This document shows, piece after piece, positions 37,560-49,367 of a stretch of 64,000 bases of DNA. Numbering within the stretch: position 1 is the first letter of the stretch; each line of letters starts with the position of its first letter. Source of the stretch: Whitmania pigra (taxonomy: Eukaryota > Annelida > Clitellata > Hirudinida > Haemopidae); contig JAJTWR010000113.1 in assembly GCA_021613335.1 (NCBI GenBank), positions 2,933,001 to 2,997,000 of the forward strand. The letters are read 5' to 3'. Both the position numbers and the translations under genes were made by a program. The notes below the pieces were generated by a model. The model was not told the DNA's origin. It ran no database searches and saw nothing but the letters and a program-made list of their open reading frames with translations.

Positions 37560-38235
37560 ATCCGGTCGAAGGGCTAATAGCCACTAATACGACCAGCCTC
37601 AGCAAAAATGAGATACTGTCAACACCGAGCGAGAAAAAGCATTTTACAGTAATTGATAAAAATTTTGAAAATTCAATAGCAAGGACTAATGATTTGAATC
37701 GAGAGGAAGTACCAGCAGATACCACGTCGTCTGGTGGAGAATTCCAGACAGCAACAACTCTGTTCAAAAAAATTTTTTTAGCAGTATTAGCTGAGCACTT
37801 CTCCGCACGTAACTTGAAGCGATATCCCCATGTTCGATTAAACTCTGAGAATTGAACAAAATTTAAAAGATCACTTTTCACGAGACCATTTAGTAATTTA
37901 AAGAAAAAGCATAAATCAGTAATTAAACGTCTGTGTTTGAGTAATTTGAGCCCTAGAATCTTAAGTCTGGCTGAGTATGATTGGTGTCGAAGGTCGGGAA
38001 TTGATTTTATGAATCTTCTTTGGACTGACTAGATTTCCTTAACAAGATATTGGAGGTGGAGATTCCATACTGGGTAACAATATTCCAACAGTGGTCAAAC
38101 ATATATAGTGAATGCTTTGGCAAGGATGGTTCTATCTCCAGAAGAAAAGGCAAGATGTAGCAGGCGGGCTCTCGAGGAGGCTTTTTGCATGATAGTTTTA
38201 ATGTGAGAGATAAATGTGAGATTGTTGTACATTTA
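37560..38235 (-). mobile_element. LINE (CR1/Jockey-like) reverse-transcriptase 3' relic
   Basis: The minus strand reads like the region just after the reverse-transcriptase core: an IMQKASSRARLL-like start, PLLEYCYPVWNLHLQ, SVQRRF, then KILGLKLLKHRRLITDL and finally FLNRVVAVWNSPPDDVV. At least two in-frame stop codons break it. It is a 5'-truncated, dead copy. Confidence 0.8.
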
Positions 38236-38429
38236 AATAGTTATAAAATTTAGTTATATATAAATACAAAAATAAAAGTTTAGCAGTTATGACAAGATTC
38301 GAGTCCTTGAAGAAGCTAAACCCTTTGTGCCGCTTGAAATTTTTAAATCCTTCATAGTTTAGCTCATCTTCTCAATACGTGATTATTATAATTTGATTAT
38401 TGTCATTGCCAGGTTTTCAACATCCTTCA

Positions 38430-38770
38430 AATAGTCATGAACATGGCGGAAAGTCTTTCGATCACATCACTCCTTTCCTGAGAAACCTGAACTGGATCAA
38501 AATTCCGACCTTCAAAATTCTGCTTCTAGTCTACAAGGCCGCCCCAGGCAACGCTCCTCAATATTTCACTGAACTTCTGACATGCAAATGGACTTCCCTC
38601 CAGCAACAGGACTCTTGATGTTTTTAGGTCCAGGAAAGTCAGACAGGGAGATCGGTTGTTTTATGTCTGCGGACCCAGGACATGGAATTCATTTCCCAAC
38701 TAAGTTCGCCTTGCACCGACAACAAAACTTTTTAAACCTCTACTTAAAACATACCTGTTCAGTCGATAGT
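38430..38770 (+). mobile_element. Second LINE reverse-transcriptase C-terminal relic
   Basis: HITPFLRNLNWI, TFKILLLVYKAAPGNAPQYF and TELL match the common LINE segment after the polymerase. The sequence continues in other frames as a GPRTWNSFP-like block and a HRQQNF end, so it is frameshifted. It lies head-to-head with the relic at 37560-38235. Confidence 0.75.
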
Positions 38771-39249
38771 CTCAAATTAATTTTGACTAATTTTTGTAAA
38801 TAATTACTTCTTTTGACAATATCTTTTTTTACTGGAATCAAGCGTTATTTAAGTATGAACTGAATTACCGGCTTTTTAGTGCCTGCATATTACTTGGGGA
38901 TAATTTGAACACTTACAAATTTGAAAAAAATAAGTGTAAATGTAAAAGTAATTGTTGTTTATGCAAAAATATATTCTACGACTAAAACACATCCAGACTA
39001 AAAGAGAAGAAAAGCTTTAAGCAACAGTCTTTGGTTTTGGTGATTATTACAGACTCCATCTTTAAACCCAGAAGCATTGAATTTATAGAAAATATTAAAT
39101 ACATAAAATCAAACGCCAAATATGAACCGATGGAACTTATCATCTAACATAACATTGTTTATCAAAGATTGAGTATAAATAATTGATGCGTTCATCGCAT
39201 AATTCATAATGTGAATGTTGAGTTTCAAAGGTTTTGTTGAGTAAATGAA

Positions 39250-40701
39250 TTAGAACTCTTTCTTGATCAGCATTAGTCTGTTAACGATCAAATGTCTTAC
39301 TCCTTTGTGAAAGCAATCCAGTTTGGCACAGTATATGATTGGATTGAAACAGCACTGTAAAAGTACCATGATGACGGTGATGTGGTAAAATGGATGATTG
39401 AAATTCACCACACTTAATCCGAGGTTGAAGAGAAAGTAATAAACTTGATTCATGGTCCAACATACTATGAAAGCTGCTGCAATCCAAGTGGATGTCTTCA
39501 AAACGTTGTCTCTAGCATGGATCAACGAGTGGTTTTTAGGAGTTGATCTTAACGATTTAGCCTTCGTTTTGTTTGTTCCTCGAACAATTCCACTGTCTTT
39601 GGTTTTATCTTGAGTACAAACAGTATTCATTTGACCACTTTTGGCTTCACCCATTGCTGTAGATTGCAAATCCTTTTCCACTGAATATGCAACGCCTTCG
39701 CTAATCATAATGGGTGCAACTTTCTTATGAAGCGTCCAAGTTATTTTTGAGTACAAGACTATTATAGCCACCAGTGGAATGAAATATTCGACAACGACTG
39801 TCAATATGCCGACGTAGGTTGCTAGTTTGTCGTTAGGCCATATCGACACGATGTGACACTTCCCATCTTCCAAGACACCCGATGTTGATGCTGATGTTAT
39901 CATGTCGTAAAATCCCGCTAGTATTGCGCAGCCTCAAAAAATAAATTTTAAGCAATATTAATTTAATAACAATAAACAATTGTTTAATTACGTTACAATA
40001 TTTAACAATAGCTAATTAAAATAAAAATTGGAATTTTATTGAAAAATAAATCAACATTTTATTATGAATATATCATTATTTTTACTCTCGAAAAGTTCAT
40101 TCGAGCCTTTGCAAAACTGACAATTTATGAGTTTGAACTAAAATTTATAAGCATTTAAATGCAAACACTGACGACTGCTACCAATGATAGGAATGGAATA
40201 TCGTGTTTTCTTGGAGAATTTGGCCCTGTGAAATATCGGATGAACCAAGGCTATGTACCTCTCGACGGTCAAAGCAACAACCATGTAGTTCGAGGACACC
40301 AGCATCGTCCACATCGACGTTTGAGTAAACCACAGTTTACAGAGGAGATTGTCTCGTATGCTGTACTGATCGTACTCTACTCCTGGATCTTTTAGAAGAT
40401 TTGTCAGTAGGATAAGCAGAGCCACTGACATGTCCACGCAACACTGAGAAAATATGTACAAATTCGAAAGACTTTGTCTGCTCTGCTTATATAAAGCTAA
40501 TATGAGGAGAATGAAGAGATTCAAAGAGAATCCGAATACCCCTATGAAAATGTACGTGTCCCTTACAAGTGACGGAATACCGGATTGATCCAAAGTGACT
40601 ATGGTGAAGTTTATCGAAATGTTTCTGCAATTATTGTCAAACTGGGAAAGATTCAATGTTGTTGAATTCTCACAAAGTTCTGTTTCGGACATTTTGAACA
40701 T
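39250..40701 (-). CDS. Rhodopsin-class GPCR, cluster member A
   Basis: Two exons, 40701-40182 and 39932-39250, joined in phase 1 at the start of TM4, give 400 aa. Features: an N-terminus with several N-glycosylation sequons (NST, NLS, NIS, NFT), TM1 with GFSLNLF, TM3 Cys in LLCKLWF, an ERY version of the DRY motif, the ECL2 partner Cys in GKCHIV, and TM7 NPIIYC. TM6 reads CWTMNQVYYF, lacking the usual proline of CWxP. The third intracellular loop is about 90 residues long, with a basic end (HARDNVLKTS). The start was moved to the ATG at 40701; the frame is open further upstream but without an ATG. It resembles orphan peptide- or amine-like receptors of invertebrates; the ligand cannot be told. 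Confidence 0.9.
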
Positions 40702-42249
40702 AATTCGTTCAGGAAAATTAAATTCAATTTCTGAAAAAGTTGCAAAAAATATCTCATAAATGTTAAATTCTTGTAGCAAAATAATGAGATCAGTTTAAGT
40801 TAAAATAATTACAACCTTGGCCTATTACCATATTTTAAATCGAATCAGCAAGTGTCCAATAAAAATGTTAAACTCACTTTTTTAAAATTGCTTAGATGGA
40901 ATATCAAATGAAACGTTCGTTCACTTAATTAAAGGTCGTGTAAACAGCTTAAATGCTTAAATGCATTTGTTTATCAACGATCATCCTTCCAATTCCTTTA
41001 AATTTACGACTTTCTCGATCTAAATCTCTGAAGGTACATTTTAATGACAAAATGGCCATAATTTCGTAATTGCCCATTTGTAATTGTTATTCCTATAATT
41101 GTTAGAAAATGATTTTGTAATTAACTACAACGACATAATTTGGCAGTGTTTATGGATTTTTAGGAGCACTTTCTGACATTTAAGTTTGAATTTCATCGAG
41201 TTTCTTCATTTTATTGATCTGTTTAAAATTTTAACCCTTGCATGAAGCATATAAGTCAGGCTTCTAATAATTGATGACATTTGCTGGGCCCATAGATGGT
41301 TTTTAAAGTTGTTACTATGAAATAATATAGTGAATGCAATAAACATGCAACGCAAATATAATTGGATTAAATGATTTTGCAGAGTTTTACTTGAAAATCA
41401 ATGAAGTAGAATCACAATTGAAGATGGCTTCATATTTTCCTTTCTAAAATCTCAGAAGCAAGATTATTTTATTTTACGTTTTGGAAAAAATTATTTTTAC
41501 TTCAATTTTTTAACGTTCGGCTGTTCCAAAATTTCCTAAATTCACCAGGTGGCATTAGCGTGACCAAGTATTATTTATTTATTTGATTATAGTCCGTTGC
41601 AGAACTAAGATGATTTGGACTAGTTTTGACGTGACCAAGAATAATTGTTCCAATTTCTAGAAAGTTCGAGTAACTAAGCAAAAGGTGTAATTTTGAAAAT
41701 AAATATTGTTGTTATTGTTATTATTAATTACCAGCAGATTACACATTACATGATTACTTATAACATAAAAGCAAGTAAGAGATAAAAACATTTATCTAAA
41801 CAAGTCAAGACCGAAATAAAGGATCGTCACAGACCTTGTGAGGGTAAAAATCATCTAAAAGAACTTCGAAATGTGGTAAAGAGCTACAATTCAGTGCTTG
41901 ACTGTAATCTTTGAGGCTGACAAAGGTCGTGCCTTTTGCCCCTTTTGTTCTTCAATGTGAACAAAATATTAATGAATAATAAACTTTAAATTTGACTCCG
42001 ACCGTAACCATAGCGGTAATCTTTGAATTGATAAAACTGATTTAATAAAAATATTGGTAAAATAAATTAATAACATTCCTTATTATTTATTCACTAATTA
42101 ATTTTTGTAGAAATAGTCCACGATCGGGTTACAAAACTCAAGGAACAAAATCTCAAATCCAAAACGACGAAATATGGTCAGAATCTAAATATTTCAATCA
42201 GCTAAAAATTTGTTGTTGATTTATATTTAAGAAACATCTCTTATTTACT
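40702..42249. other. Spacer between GPCR A and pseudogene B
   Basis: AT-rich, no exon found. It contains the short retroposed SINE tail at 41576-41629. Confidence 0.5.
41559..41646 (-). mobile_element. 5'-truncated SINE 3' end with target-site duplication
   Basis: The minus strand of 41576-41629 matches the 3' part of the SINE at 47085-47275 (GTCC..AATCATC..TAGTT..GCA..GGACT..AATCAAATAAATAA). It is flanked by near-identical direct repeats starting CGTGACCAAG at 41559 and 41630 (15 of 17 positions), the mark of target-primed insertion. Confidence 0.75.
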
Positions 42250-43674
42250 CGTCATCTTTTTCCAAATATCAAGACCTCTTTTCTTAACTTTCACTTCGTA
42301 ACACCTAGGACCTCTCTGTCTGAATACATCCAACTTGATGCTACAGCGAAGAATTGCTAACCTTTCCAGAGTAATTTCCAGAGCTCAGTGGCAATCTCCC
42401 CAGTGTTGTCGGAAAGTAGAATATCTGATTGACAGTGTAACATGAAATATAACAAATTCCGATCCAGAAAGAGGTTTTTAGGACTCCATCTCTGGCGTTT
42501 AAAATTAACGTCTTTTCTGATTTTTTCATTTCATTGCGTTTGGAGAGCTCGTCAATCTTTGGTTCTCAAACATCGTTTAATTTTCTATCTATCTGAATGT
42601 CCCCCCGTCTAAGATTTGTCACCTGCGTCGATGTGGCCTGAGATCATGTATAATTTAACTGCAGGGATTGAACTGCTGAAGCTACTTTCGCTGAAATGCA
42701 ACTTGCCTGATCAACTTTTATTTCTTGTTTGGTTGATCCTTCATTAACTTTGGTCATTCTGTGAAGAACCCACGTGACTTTGGTTAAAAGAAAATGATCA
42801 ATAGACTCAATGGCACAAAATAATTCATGATTATTGAATACCAGACAATGAAAAGATTATAAGAGGCTGGATCACCGGTAAACTCATTACTGTCGACGTG
42901 GACAACCAGGATAGCTTGTGGCAATGTAGCTGTTTGTCCCAGCCAGAATAAAGTTTCTGGATTTGTGTGTAAATATGGAGTTCAGAAAGGGTAACAAATA
43001 AGTATTCATCATTCAGCATTAGCATTTCTATTAAAATGTTTTACTGTTGACGATTATTAGAATTACGTCAACACTTAAAATTTGTTGACATTTTTATTTT
43101 AACAAAGTGTTACGGCATTCAGAAGAATAAAATTCCTCACCTATTATGGCAACATGATAAATCTTCTTCTTTGAGAACTTTGTCTTACAGAATATGGGAT
43201 AAATAACAGCAATGCATCTTTCCAAAGCCGCAGCGAGAATCATGTAAGTGGAGCCACTGATGCTTGCCCATAAAATTCCCTTCCTATACCAAAGCTTACA
43301 CCAAAATATGTGCCAAATAGAATGATAGCCTAATAGTACTGCATGGTACTCGAATAACGTCATCAGACAAAGCAGCAGAGACGATACAAAAATCGTTTAA
43401 ACTAAGGGCAAAGATGTAGACATAAGTGAAGCATTTGCTCAAAGGTTTATAGCTGACTGTTACGATCTTTGTTTAGCGTCAAACCTAATAAGCCAACAGA
43501 AATTAAAAGGAATTTGTAGCTAGTAGGAGTTTGTTCAAAATTGGTAGCTGAACTGTTGGATAAATTAAAATCTTGCTTATGATATAAGAAAGTGTGATTC
43601 GTCGCGTGATTCAAAGCGATAGATTGATAGATTTCAGAGATTATTTTAAAAATAACTGAGTTTCTGAAATGCAA
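42250..43674 (-). pseudogene. GPCR pseudogene, cluster member B
   Basis: Pieces of a receptor closely related to member C appear in changing frames. TM1 (43674-43450, SVGLLGLTLN) shifts frame into IVTVSYKPLSK with VYIFALSLND near 43440-43370. The next shift leads to 43360-43130 with WCKLWYRKGILWAS, an LERC in place of DRY, and a KFSKKKIY end. Exon 2 follows at about 42960-42340 with a TM5-like NYFVPLSLLIIFF, then stop codons, then NARDGVLKTSFWIG and a TM6 CYTVNQIFYF. At least two frameshifts in exon 1 and several stops in exon 2 disable it. Confidence 0.88.
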
Positions 43675-44572
43675 ATCGAATTATGATTTTTCCGGGTACA
43701 ACTTTAGTACCTTTTTTTTGCAACACCAAATTTAATTTTGCAGCTAATAAAATGTTAATTTACCAATAAATGTTATTATTATTGAATTATGAAACAATTG
43801 ATGTATATACAATTATCTTTTAAAAGTGTCTTTTCAAAATGCAACAGAAATTGGAGATTTTAATATATAGCCGTCTTTCGTGAATATCTATGCTCTTAAA
43901 CACGCAACGAAACAAAACACAAATGCCAATTAAAATTTGCACCAAATTTTTCAACAAAGCGCTCAAATTACTGATTTTGAGAGCCGAACGAGTTCATTTT
44001 TAATTAATAAAATAAATTAATAAATTTGGTGCATTACAACATATGGGGAGGCAAACTCATACATTTTCCAGAGCAGAAAAATTTAATAACATTATCTTCA
44101 TTAACTTCAAAAATAGCTTCGTTTCCTCATTACCAATTGGTCATTTTATTCGTTCACCAAACGATCGGGTTTGGATTGCTTCCTCAATTTTCTGTTTTAT
44201 TGCCAAGTAATTGAAGCTTCATTTATTGAGCGATAAGTAGATTTAATGATGTCATTATTCAAGTTTGAAACAGTAAGAAAGATTGATTCAAATGAATTAA
44301 GTCTTGTTCTCTCAGGAATTGTTGGAGCAATGTTAATTTTATATTCTTTCAACATTTGAGAATCTGTATCTATGCAATAATTTAATAACTTTACTCCATT
44401 CCTCGGATTTCACTACTTTATTTAATTTGTCTTTGAGTAAGTTGATAAATTCCAGTAACAAGTAATCACATATGCCACTTATCACAAGCATCTGATCACA
44501 ACTAAGCATGCTAACCTATGCTAAAAATGAATTTTGGATTCAAGAAGGGAACTTATATTCCTTTACTGAGAG
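43675..44572. other. Spacer between pseudogene B and GPCR C
   Basis: AT-rich, about 0.9 kb, with no exon or repeat of note. Confidence 0.5.
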
Positions 44573-45992
44573 CTATTTCCTCATTGCACGACTAAAGAAC
44601 CACTTGACTCCATCCCTGAAAAGTTTCAATTTGACGCAATAAATCACTGGATTGAGTGAACAATGGAGAAAGACCAGAACAAATCGGATATGGTAAAAGA
44701 TTTCTGAGCTAACATTGACAAGCCCAAAAGCAGAGAAAAAATAGTACAATTGATTCATCGTGTAGCAACATACGTAGCACATTGCTATCCATAACGAAGT
44801 TTTCAATACATTATGACTTGGTTTGGATTTCATTTGCTTTCCATGTGAATTGTGCACGGCATTTATATTTCGATTGATGCTATTACTGGTAACTCTATTC
44901 TGGGTAAATTTTGTCTCTGTCTTCAATTCAGACAAAGTGAAGACAGTATCATCGTTGCTTGGAATGGAAGTGTGGGCCACTGATGCCAGTGCAGTGTTTG
45001 TTATAAAAACAGTGGACGATTCTCCATAATTTTGAGTTTCAGTGACTCCCGAAGCATTACTTGTTTGATTTTCTCCAACTTTTACATAATTGTGCAATAC
45101 ACAAGCAATTCTTGAGTATATGAGCATCAGTGTGATGAGTGGAAAAATGTAGTTGGCTACGATAGGATACAGTCCAAGAAATAGTTTTGCATCTGGAGTA
45201 TTCCAGTCTGAGTAGATATTGCAGCTTCCATTTTTTGAAACTTCTGAAAATGTCAAACTTGTCGGCATTATGGCTAGAAGACCCAGAATATAACCTGCAG
45301 CTTAAAACAAAATTGGTTTCAAAGTCATTACAGTTTATTAAATTTGATCAGATTTTATTATATATTTTTAACGTTAAATAAAATTCCAAAACTACAAAAA
45401 TCGTTGTTAGAACTATTTTAAATTCATTTTTCTAAAAAAAAAAATCGTTAAATTACGACATTCAGCAGCTGATTTAGAAAGCACGGAACTCACCGATCAT
45501 TGTAATGGAATAAATTCTTTTTTTGGAAAACTTCATTTTGTAGAAAACCGGATGCACAACTGCTATGTAACGTTCGACCGATATGACGATAATCAAGTAA
45601 GCAGATGAGGACATGAAAGACCACAGGACACCTTTTCTATACCAATACTTGCAGAGGAAGGTATGCCAAGCATTGTTGTACTCCAAAGGACTGCCGTTGT
45701 ACTCGAAGATAGTCGTAGTAAACAGAAACATGGCAGCTATGCAGTCGGTACTACTTAGAGCGAATATGTAGACGTTGAGAGGAAATTGTCTTAGAGGTTT
45801 ATAAATGGCTGACACTAACATGGTCAAAATGTTTGACAAAAAGCCCAAGCATCCTATGAGTGAGTAAATGACTTTCATAGAAAGAGGGGTGGTTTTTAAT
45901 GGTAGAAAATCAAGAAAGGCTGATGAATGGTTGTTGAAAGTAGCATTAACTTGAAAAAGTAATGTTGTTGATTCCATGATCTCAAGACACAT
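44573..45992 (-). CDS. Rhodopsin-class GPCR, cluster member C
   Basis: Exons 45992-45494 and 45294-44573, phase-1 join at the same point as in members A and D, give 406 aa. N-terminal sequons NAT and NHS, TM1 SLIGCLGFLSNILTM, TM2 VYIFALSSTDCIAAMF, TM3 FLCKYWYRKG, ERY in place of DRY, ECL2 Cys in GSCNIY, TM6 CCYTMNQLYYF without the usual proline, TM7 NPVIYC. The third intracellular loop is long and Ser/Thr/Asn-rich and ends HNVLKTS. The start ATG at 45992 has a second Met six codons on. It is closest to pseudogene B. No ligand can be assigned. Confidence 0.92.
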
Positions 45993-47084
45993 CTAAAAAC
46001 TCTATGTTTCTATCTAAGGATCCCACAACATCCGAGGATGGATTCAAATATAACTAGTTAAAGGAAGTTTCATAAATTTAAAATATTCAAAGAGAAATGC
46101 GCTTAGAAATGTGAATACTGAAAGCAAAGGAAGTACAATTTTTGAACGCTGCCTTTATATACATCCTTGTAACTTTTAAATAAAAACGTAATTTTGCTTT
46201 TTAAATAAATGATGGATTGAATCCAAGTTTCATATTAGCATTTCCTCCGAGAGCGTAATTGCGACTTCATTGTCGCTGATAGTAATTACCCCTTCTACAT
46301 TACATATTATCACGCCATTTTGTGACGAAAGCTAATTTGAACTGTCATTCAAGAAAATTACGACGACTTGATTAATATTAATTAACGTTTTAATGACTGG
46401 ATTATTAGGACAAATTTCATCAATGGCAGACGGCAGACGCTCGTTTCCAGTGACTACACAAATTTTAAATTATCAATTTAATTAATTAACTATTTACTTA
46501 AATTTGATTGGAGGATCAGGCCCGGTTATCCAACGGAAAGCCAAAAGAATCAAAACCAGAAAGAAGCAGGAAGAAGTATGAAAGTTTTAAAGTCGCGTTC
46601 AATGCAGATGCGTAATGATAAACTACAAATCTTAGAAGTAATAAACATCAATATGTAATGTCGAAAGAAGATAAATTTTGAATTACTCGATCGTTAAAAA
46701 TGTATTAATGATCTAATTCTTTAAATGCTTCTCAATATCTTTGACACTCAAAGATTATCATTCCTCTTTTCTAGTCGTTGTTAACGCATCCTATTATATT
46801 CTCCGCAACAAGAATCAGATTGAAATACGGTGCTACTAATCCATTGGCTCGACTTGATTTTCTCTTCTGGCTGAAAGATGTTGCAATAGTGTTAACATTT
46901 TCAAAATCTGAGAGAAAAGACAGAATGTACTTGCTCCTGCAAAAAATTCACAGGTCAATGAAAACCTCAATACTTTTGTTGTCGTAAACTGTTATAAATC
47001 GAGAAATATAAAAAAAATAATTTCTTGACGCACTACTTTCTAAGCAATAAAAATTCCATTGCTGTTTTGAATGACCTTCTATGT

Positions 47085-47275
47085 TGGCTCAGAGGGTTGC
47101 GTTCCTGTGAAAGCAATAGTCGTTAGGGTCGTGTTCGCAACCCAGCTCGCACCGCCAGGGAGTGCCTTTGGGTTTTGGGCGCTATATAAATGGTGGATCG
47201 ATTAAGAAGTGCCTTCAGTCCAAATCATCCTAGTTATGCAACGGACTTTAATCAAATAAATAAATAAATAAAAAG
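47085..47275 (+). mobile_element. tRNA-derived SINE
   Basis: A good box A (TGGCTCAGAGG, 47085-47095) and a degenerate box B (TGTTCGCAACC within 47127-47143) are followed by a body with GCGCTATATAAATGGTGG and a simple tail (AAATAAATAAAT). A truncated copy of its 3' end is at 41576-41629. Boxes and tail together support RNA polymerase III origin. Confidence 0.7.
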
Positions 47276-47485
47276 AAGTGCCTTCACATCATATCCGGAC
47301 ACATAAGGCACTCAAAAATAAATTCGGCTAATTACAAAACAGTACACTTCACCTTTCCCGATTTTGCCGTTTTTGTGTTAGTGTCAGTGTTGAACAAAAT
47401 GGGCACTATATAAATGGTGGATCGATTAAAAAGTGCTTCCACATCCTACCCGGATACAAAAGGCACTAAACAAATCATCTTAATA
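47271..47485 (+). repeat. Partial copies of the SINE body
   Basis: AAGAAGTGCCTTCACATC at 47271 and GGCACTATATAAATGGTGG at 47402, followed by GATCGATTAAAAAGTGCTT, repeat parts of the preceding SINE in the same direction with a different ending (CCGGAYACAWAAGGCACT). This could be a tandem or nested SINE variant. Confidence 0.6.
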
Positions 47486-47771
47486 CAAAAAAAAGTATTG
47501 CGTTGGCTCGAACAATTTATTAAAATTTATTTGGTTACATTCAAAATTGGAGGTTTTACGAAGAAATTGTAATTAAATTATTAAAATTAAAATTTAAAAT
47601 TAGCTGTAATTAAAGGATGGTAAACAAACGAAAGTAATTTGATCTTTAAAACTAATAAGAATATTACACTGCGAATTTATTAGATAAACATTTATAAACA
47701 ATTGGTGTCTTCAACAACTCTACAGTGCACAAAATTCACTGAAGTGACAACGTTAAACTCATTTTCTCCAC

Positions 47772-49367
47772 TTAATGATTTGATGAAAATCTCTTCAACA
47801 AAATCTTCTTCAACTTTATCTTGACAATCCAAACTATTCCTTCCTTGAATGTGTCCAATCTTATGCAATAGATCAAGGGATTGAAGGAACTATGAAGGTA
47901 AACTAGTATGAACCTGGCGTAGAATAATGGAGTGCTCTTTTCTAATTCAATTATTTTTAAGCTAAACAACATATAAAATATTTGATTGACAGTGTGACAG
48001 CAGACGTAACAGATGGCTATATAGAATGAAGTCTTCAAGACACTGTCTCTTGCTCTAGAATTTAATGCCTTTCTTCTTTTCAAGATGGGTTTGCCTTTCG
48101 TGCTCTCTGGAGTAATAACCTGTTCTACATTTGGAAAACAGCTAGAATCCATAGAATTCTCACTTATGTGAAACACTGATGGTTCTACGACTGTAGATGT
48201 TTGAACACCAGCGTTATTTGTGATGTTGTTTTCAATGTATTTTGCTTGATCAGTTGTCTCAGCGATTATTTTAGATCGTTTATGGAGAGTCCTGGCTATG
48301 GCCGAATAGACAACCACAATAATTCCAAGAGGAAGAATGTAATCCATGAATGCGGAAAACAATCCGAGAACGAACTGAGTATGGATGAAATCGGAGTCGA
48401 GGAAGATGAGACACTGACCGTATTCAGTGATGTGTAAAAAACTCAACGTGTGCGGCAGGGTGGAGGCGGGACCTAAAGCTACAGCCGATGCTGGAAATAA
48501 AAATAAATTTTAATTTGAATCAGTTTGGAAAATTCTTTGTCGATACTTCATATAACATTTTGACACAAGTTAATGCAACTAAGGTGTTGTCCATGTTAAT
48601 TTGATATTTCGACTTGAACTTTTTCAAGTTTTCTGCATCATTAATTTTAATTACATTATTAATATTAATGACATATAATTATTCGATCAGTGGTTTTTGT
48701 TTACTTGAGCAAATATTAAAATATTATGTTAATGCTTTTTTGATTTGGTCCAACCAAATGGTTTATAGATTTATTTGAATAGAGCAATGACCTATTAAGT
48801 TAAATAATTGTTAATAAGGTATTTATAAAATAAGAACAGATAATATTTCTCAGAATTAATATTATGTCAAGAAAAATAAGTGCTACTTATTAATAATGCT
48901 GGAACAATCTTTTCCTTAGAGAACTTCATCTTGTAGAATATTGGCCAAATGACAGCAACAAATTGGTCCAAAGCAATAGCCAGAATAATGTAAACAGAGA
49001 CCGACATTGAGGACCACAAGATACCTCTGCTGTACCACAACTTGCAAAGAAAAATATCCCAAAGGTCATTTCCGTCATAGAATCCACCTTGATCTTCAAA
49101 AATGACGCTCATGACGACAATCATCGAGGTGAACAAACCACTCGCACATAGACCAAAATGGTAGGGTGTTGATGAAGAGTTGCGCATGGGCTTGTAAAAG
49201 TATATCACTGTCATGCTGAGGAGATTTAGCAGGAATCCAATTACTCCCATCGTCACGTAAGATATTTTCAGACCCTGACTGAGAACTAAAAGTCGAGGAA
49301 AGACGATGATTTTGACGGTTGTTAGGTTTGAAGAGATGTTCGACCAGATGTCACCGTAGTTGTTCAT
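47772..49367 (-). CDS. Rhodopsin-class GPCR, cluster member D
   Basis: Exons 49367-48887 and 48490-47772, phase-1 join at the same place as in A and C, give 399 aa. Sequons NIS and NLT lie near the N-terminus; TM1 has GVIGFLLNLLSM, TM3 begins FLCKLWYSRG, ECL2 Cys is in GQCLIF, TM6 is CCHTVNQIFYML without proline, and TM7 is NPLIYC. The DRY motif is DQF (ALDQFVAVIWPIF), losing the conserved Arg, which normally weakens or alters G-protein coupling. The start was set at the ATG at 49367. The third intracellular loop carries a basic stretch (KPILKRRKALNSRARD). The frame is otherwise intact. Confidence 0.9.

Larger units (their letters stand above)
34285..39249. other. Intergenic region upstream of CHT1, repeat-rich
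   Basis: No exon is supported. It must contain the CHT1 promoter; GC-richer sequence near 35960-36070 with a CACATG E-box-like site is a candidate only. A hexamer repeat (35419-35709), an acidic GAC/GAA run (37105-37155) and two LINE relics are listed or noted separately. Confidence 0.45.
45993..47771. other. Spacer between GPCR C and D with SINE cluster
   Basis: No exon is supported. The right half (47085-47485) contains a tRNA-derived SINE and partial copies of its tail; the rest is AT-rich. Confidence 0.5.
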
